From contig CAYVQB010000021.1 in assembly GCA_964453985.1 (NCBI GenBank), forward strand, positions 1 to 16,309: a stretch of 16,309 bases of DNA, given 5' to 3'. Both the position numbers and the translations under genes were made by a program. Below are positions 14,354 through 16,309 of the stretch, piece by piece. Below the pieces are notes generated by a model. It saw nothing but the letters and a program-made list of their open reading frames with translations. It searched no databases and was not told the DNA's origin. The number at the start of each line of letters is the position of its first letter. The first letter of the stretch is position 1. Origin of the DNA: CAYVQB01 sp964453985 (GTDB lineage: Bacteria > Babelota > Babeliae > Babelales > UASB340).

Positions 14354-14453
14354 AGAGTGGTTTTACTTGTTTTTAATTTAAATTTAATTTTGTATTGATT
14401 ATATATTTTTATGACAAGAAAACCAGTCTGGCAATCTAAAAAAAAGGGAGCCT

Positions 14454-15836
14454 ATGGATAACAGCAAATTTAAAATAATGAGAGAAAATGGAGAGTCAAT
14501 AAGAGAAATTTTATACCTGTGGCTTCCTGAAATGATATTTGCCACAATGTTTATCTCTCTCCCTCCAATAATAGATTCTTATATTATTGCAAGCCTAAAA
14601 TCTACAACTACCTATGGCGCACTAGGTATGGCAAATAATCTTATCCATAGTCTTTTAAAATTCGCAGAAGCAATTCCTGTTGCAACCATGGCAATTATTG
14701 GCAGACATAATGGAGCCCAAGATTTCAAACAATGCGGCAGAGACTTGGGAGATACTTTCTGGACAACAGTAATCCTGGGAATAGCACAATTTATTCTAAT
14801 TTTTTTTACTGCCTCTAGCATCTTTAAATGGCTAGGCGTTCCCGAACAAATGATTCAAATTGGGGTTCCTTTTTTAAGATTAAAATCTTTAGGAATATTA
14901 TTAACATTTATTTCTCTTGGTTTTTTTGCTTTTATGAAAGCAATAAAAAACACACGCACACCAATGGCAATTTTAATGACCGGAACAGGAGTCTTTATAA
15001 TTTTTGATTATATCCTTGTTCATGGAAAACTAGGCTTCCCTAAAATGGGACTCACAGGATCTGCGGTCGCTACGATTATACAATATTCAATTGCAATAAC
15101 TATTGCCATTTGGTACATACTCTCACGCGCGGAATATAAAAAATATTTCACAAAAATATTCATCTCTTTTTTTAATGTGAAACAAGCTTTACGATTATTG
15201 AACCTAAGTTGGCCTATTATGATAGATAAAACAGCTATCTCATTATCATATGTTTGGCTAAGTAAAATGATTGCACCGATGGGTAAATATGCAATAGCGT
15301 CTTTTGATATTATAAAAAACCTAGAACGCTTTGCCTTATTGCCAGCCGTTGCATTTGCCCAAATCATAGTTTTTTTAGTGAGTAACAGAATAGGGGCAAA
15401 AGATCCGGTTGGCGCAAAATCTGACATAAAAAAAACTATGCTTCTAACTTCTGTTTTAGTTGTAAGTAGCCTGCTTTTCCTATGTTACAATTCTCATTAT
15501 TTCATTGGTTTGTTTGATCCCAAAAACAAATTTACGAACTTTGCATCCCCTGTCTTTATTATAATAAGTGTATTAGTAGTTTTTGACTTTATACAAATAA
15601 TTCTTGCTGGAGCCTTAAGAGGCGCCGGCGACGTAAGAACAGTAATGTGGACTCGCTTTTTTTGTTGTCTGCTATTCTTTGCCCCAGTAGCATATCTGTT
15701 TTCACACATGAACATACAAAATCCTATCTATAAGTTCGCTTTGGTCTATGGATCTTTCTATTTTACTACAGGAATTATAGGGCTAATTTATTTATTAAGA
15801 ATCAAGACGCCCAACTGGCAAAACAAAAAAATCTAA
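14454..15836 (+). CDS. MATE family efflux transporter
   Basis: MATE proteins are inner-membrane antiporters that expel cationic drugs or metabolites in exchange for H+ or Na+. The 460 residues show about 12 hydrophobic segments in two similar halves. Each half begins with the typical Leu-Pro/Trp-Pro helix (WLPEMIFATMF near residue 23 and LSWPIMIDKTA near 251). ALGMANNL, a GLTGSAVAT loop, and AGALRGAGDVRTVM near the C-terminus are family hallmarks. AGGGAG directly upstream (14445-14450) leaves 3 nt to the ATG. It is divergent from the acyltransferase, with 111 nt between starts; that gap is very AT-rich and I see no convincing promoter pair. Substrate is unknown; a lipid-flippase relative is less likely. 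Confidence 0.92.
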   Translation: MDNSKFKIMRENGESIREILYLWLPEMIFATMFISLPPIIDSYIIASLKSTTTYGALGMANNLIHSLLKFAEAIPVATMAIIGRHNGAQDFKQCGRDLGDTFWTTVILGIAQFILIFFTASSIFKWLGVPEQMIQIGVPFLRLKSLGILLTFISLGFFAFMKAIKNTRTPMAILMTGTGVFIIFDYILVHGKLGFPKMGLTGSAVATIIQYSIAITIAIWYILSRAEYKKYFTKIFISFFNVKQALRLLNLSWPIMIDKTAISLSYVWLSKMIAPMGKYAIASFDIIKNLERFALLPAVAFAQIIVFLVSNRIGAKDPVGAKSDIKKTMLLTSVLVVSSLLFLCYNSHYFIGLFDPKNKFTNFASPVFIIISVLVVFDFIQIILAGALRGAGDVRTVMWTRFFCCLLFFAPVAYLFSHMNIQNPIYKFALVYGSFYFTTGIIGLIYLLRIKTPNWQNKKI

Positions 15837-15861
15837 TTTTACAGGACGAAATAGACCTAAT

Positions 15862-15890
15862 TTGCCAGAAATTCAATATTTTGGTATAAA
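15862..15890 (+). promoter_or_regulatory. Promoter of the AGCS symporter gene
   Basis: TTGCCA (15862-15867) and TATAAA (15885-15890) are 17 bp apart, 26 nt after the MATE stop. An alternative -10, TATACT, overlaps just downstream. The symporter would get a leader of about 130 nt. Confidence 0.65.
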
Positions 15891-15933
15891 ATATACTCAG
15901 ATTGTGGTTATCTTCGACTTATCGAGAAATTTC

Positions 15934-15957
15934 CCCATAGCATTGAACATCTATGGG
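15934..15957 (+). promoter_or_regulatory. Hairpin in the AGCS leader
   Basis: CCCATAG (15934-15940) pairs perfectly with CTATGGG (15951-15957) around a 10-nt loop. A smaller hairpin, TTCGA/TCGAG around CTTA, lies just upstream near 15913-15926. No T run follows, so it is not an intrinsic terminator. It may be a leader control element; it does not look like a glycine riboswitch. Confidence 0.4.
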
Positions 15958-16025
15958 CTTGTACTAAATAAGAATTAAATAATGATCTTAATCTCAATAT
16001 AGCAGAAAGCAAAAGAGGAGATTTT

Positions 16026-16309
16026 ATGGCTTTCACACAATTATATGCAACTATAGGACAATTAACAGAAGCACTAAGTTTCTACATTGCCATTTTCATA
16101 TTACTTGGTGCAATTATTTTGACTCTAAAAAGCAGGTTTATACAGTTTAGAGCCATTCCTAAAATGTTTCGCTTACTTTTTGGATTCAAAAAACAAAAAC
16201 TTATAAAAAGCGAAAAATCAATAAGTGCACGTAAAGCGCTTTTCACAGCAATGTCAACATCAATAGGTATAGGCAATATAGCAATACCAGTCATTGCTAT
16301 TAAGATAGG
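16026..16309 (+). CDS. Sodium:alanine/glycine symporter (AGCS family), N-terminal part
   Basis: AGCS carriers import alanine or glycine with Na+ across the inner membrane. The 94 codons present run off the right edge. After a first hydrophobic segment (about residues 16-33) comes LKSRFIQFRAIPKMFRLLFG and then ISARKALFTAMSTSIGIGNI, both characteristic of the family, the latter close to the first conserved transport helix. GAGGAG at 16015-16020 gives a strong ribosome binding site 5 nt before the ATG. About 350-400 residues are missing. Amino-acid uptake fits a host-dependent organism. Substrate preference cannot be judged from this part. Confidence 0.9.
   Translation, partial: MAFTQLYATIGQLTEALSFYIAIFILLGAIILTLKSRFIQFRAIPKMFRLLFGFKKQKLIKSEKSISARKALFTAMSTSIGIGNIAIPVIAIKI

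Noticed and set aside
14411..14461. A 16-codon upstream reading frame overlapping the MATE start
   Set aside because: It has no ribosome binding site, is very short, and short frames are expected by chance here.
15891..16025. Glycine riboswitch before the AGCS symporter
   Set aside because: The expected purine-rich conserved core and tandem aptamer layout are not seen; only simple hairpins are present.
16082..16294. A 70-residue minus-strand reading frame opposite the AGCS gene
   Set aside because: It is a shadow of a clearly recognisable transporter with a strong ribosome binding site on the plus strand.

Overview
The window is AT-rich, gene-dense bacterial DNA. It suggests a Gram-negative-type, host-associated bacterium. 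Lipid A-type acylation (an LpxL-family acyltransferase) and the LPS-export ATPase LptB point to an LPS-bearing outer membrane. Two nucleotide (ATP/ADP) translocase paralogues point to an intracellular energy parasite. The broken-up standard operons (rpsB without tsf, lptB-hpf without rpoN) fit a reduced, rearranged genome. The best guess is candidate phylum Dependentiae (TM6). This rests on gene content alone, and another intracellular lineage is possible.

Layout: (1) 1-1964, minus strand, lon without its C-terminal protease domain, which lies off the left edge. (2) 2263-4989, two NTT translocase genes separated by exactly 100 N (3645-3744). The continuous frame through the N run is an assembly artefact, not a real 908-residue protein. 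(3) 4991-6330, a promoter, a foldable leader, rpsB, tRNA-Ser(GGA) and the small SRP RNA, packed with almost no spacing. (4) 6384-10717, a promoter and the tight operon dnaX-der-lptB-hpf, closed by a strong intrinsic terminator. (5) 10729-13166, namZ-nagZ, two exported glycosidases expected to strip peptidoglycan sugars. (6) 13129-14342, minus strand, an LpxL-family acyltransferase coupled by an ATGA overlap to a small exported protein of unknown function; its 3' end overlaps that of nagZ. (7) 14454-15836, a MATE transporter. (8) 15862-16309, a promoter, a hairpin-containing leader and the start of an AGCS sodium:alanine/glycine symporter cut by the right edge.

Taken together the genes describe housekeeping (proteolysis, translation, protein targeting, replication, ribosome assembly and hibernation), envelope work (LPS export, lipid A acylation, wall-sugar hydrolysis) and import from a host (nucleotides, amino acids). 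I see no CRISPR array, insertion sequence, phage gene or obvious defence system. The points most worth checking are the gap between the NTT paralogues, the folded rpsB leader, a slip-prone A8 tract in dnaX backed by an immediate stop, and a terminator that directly abuts the namZ ribosome binding site.
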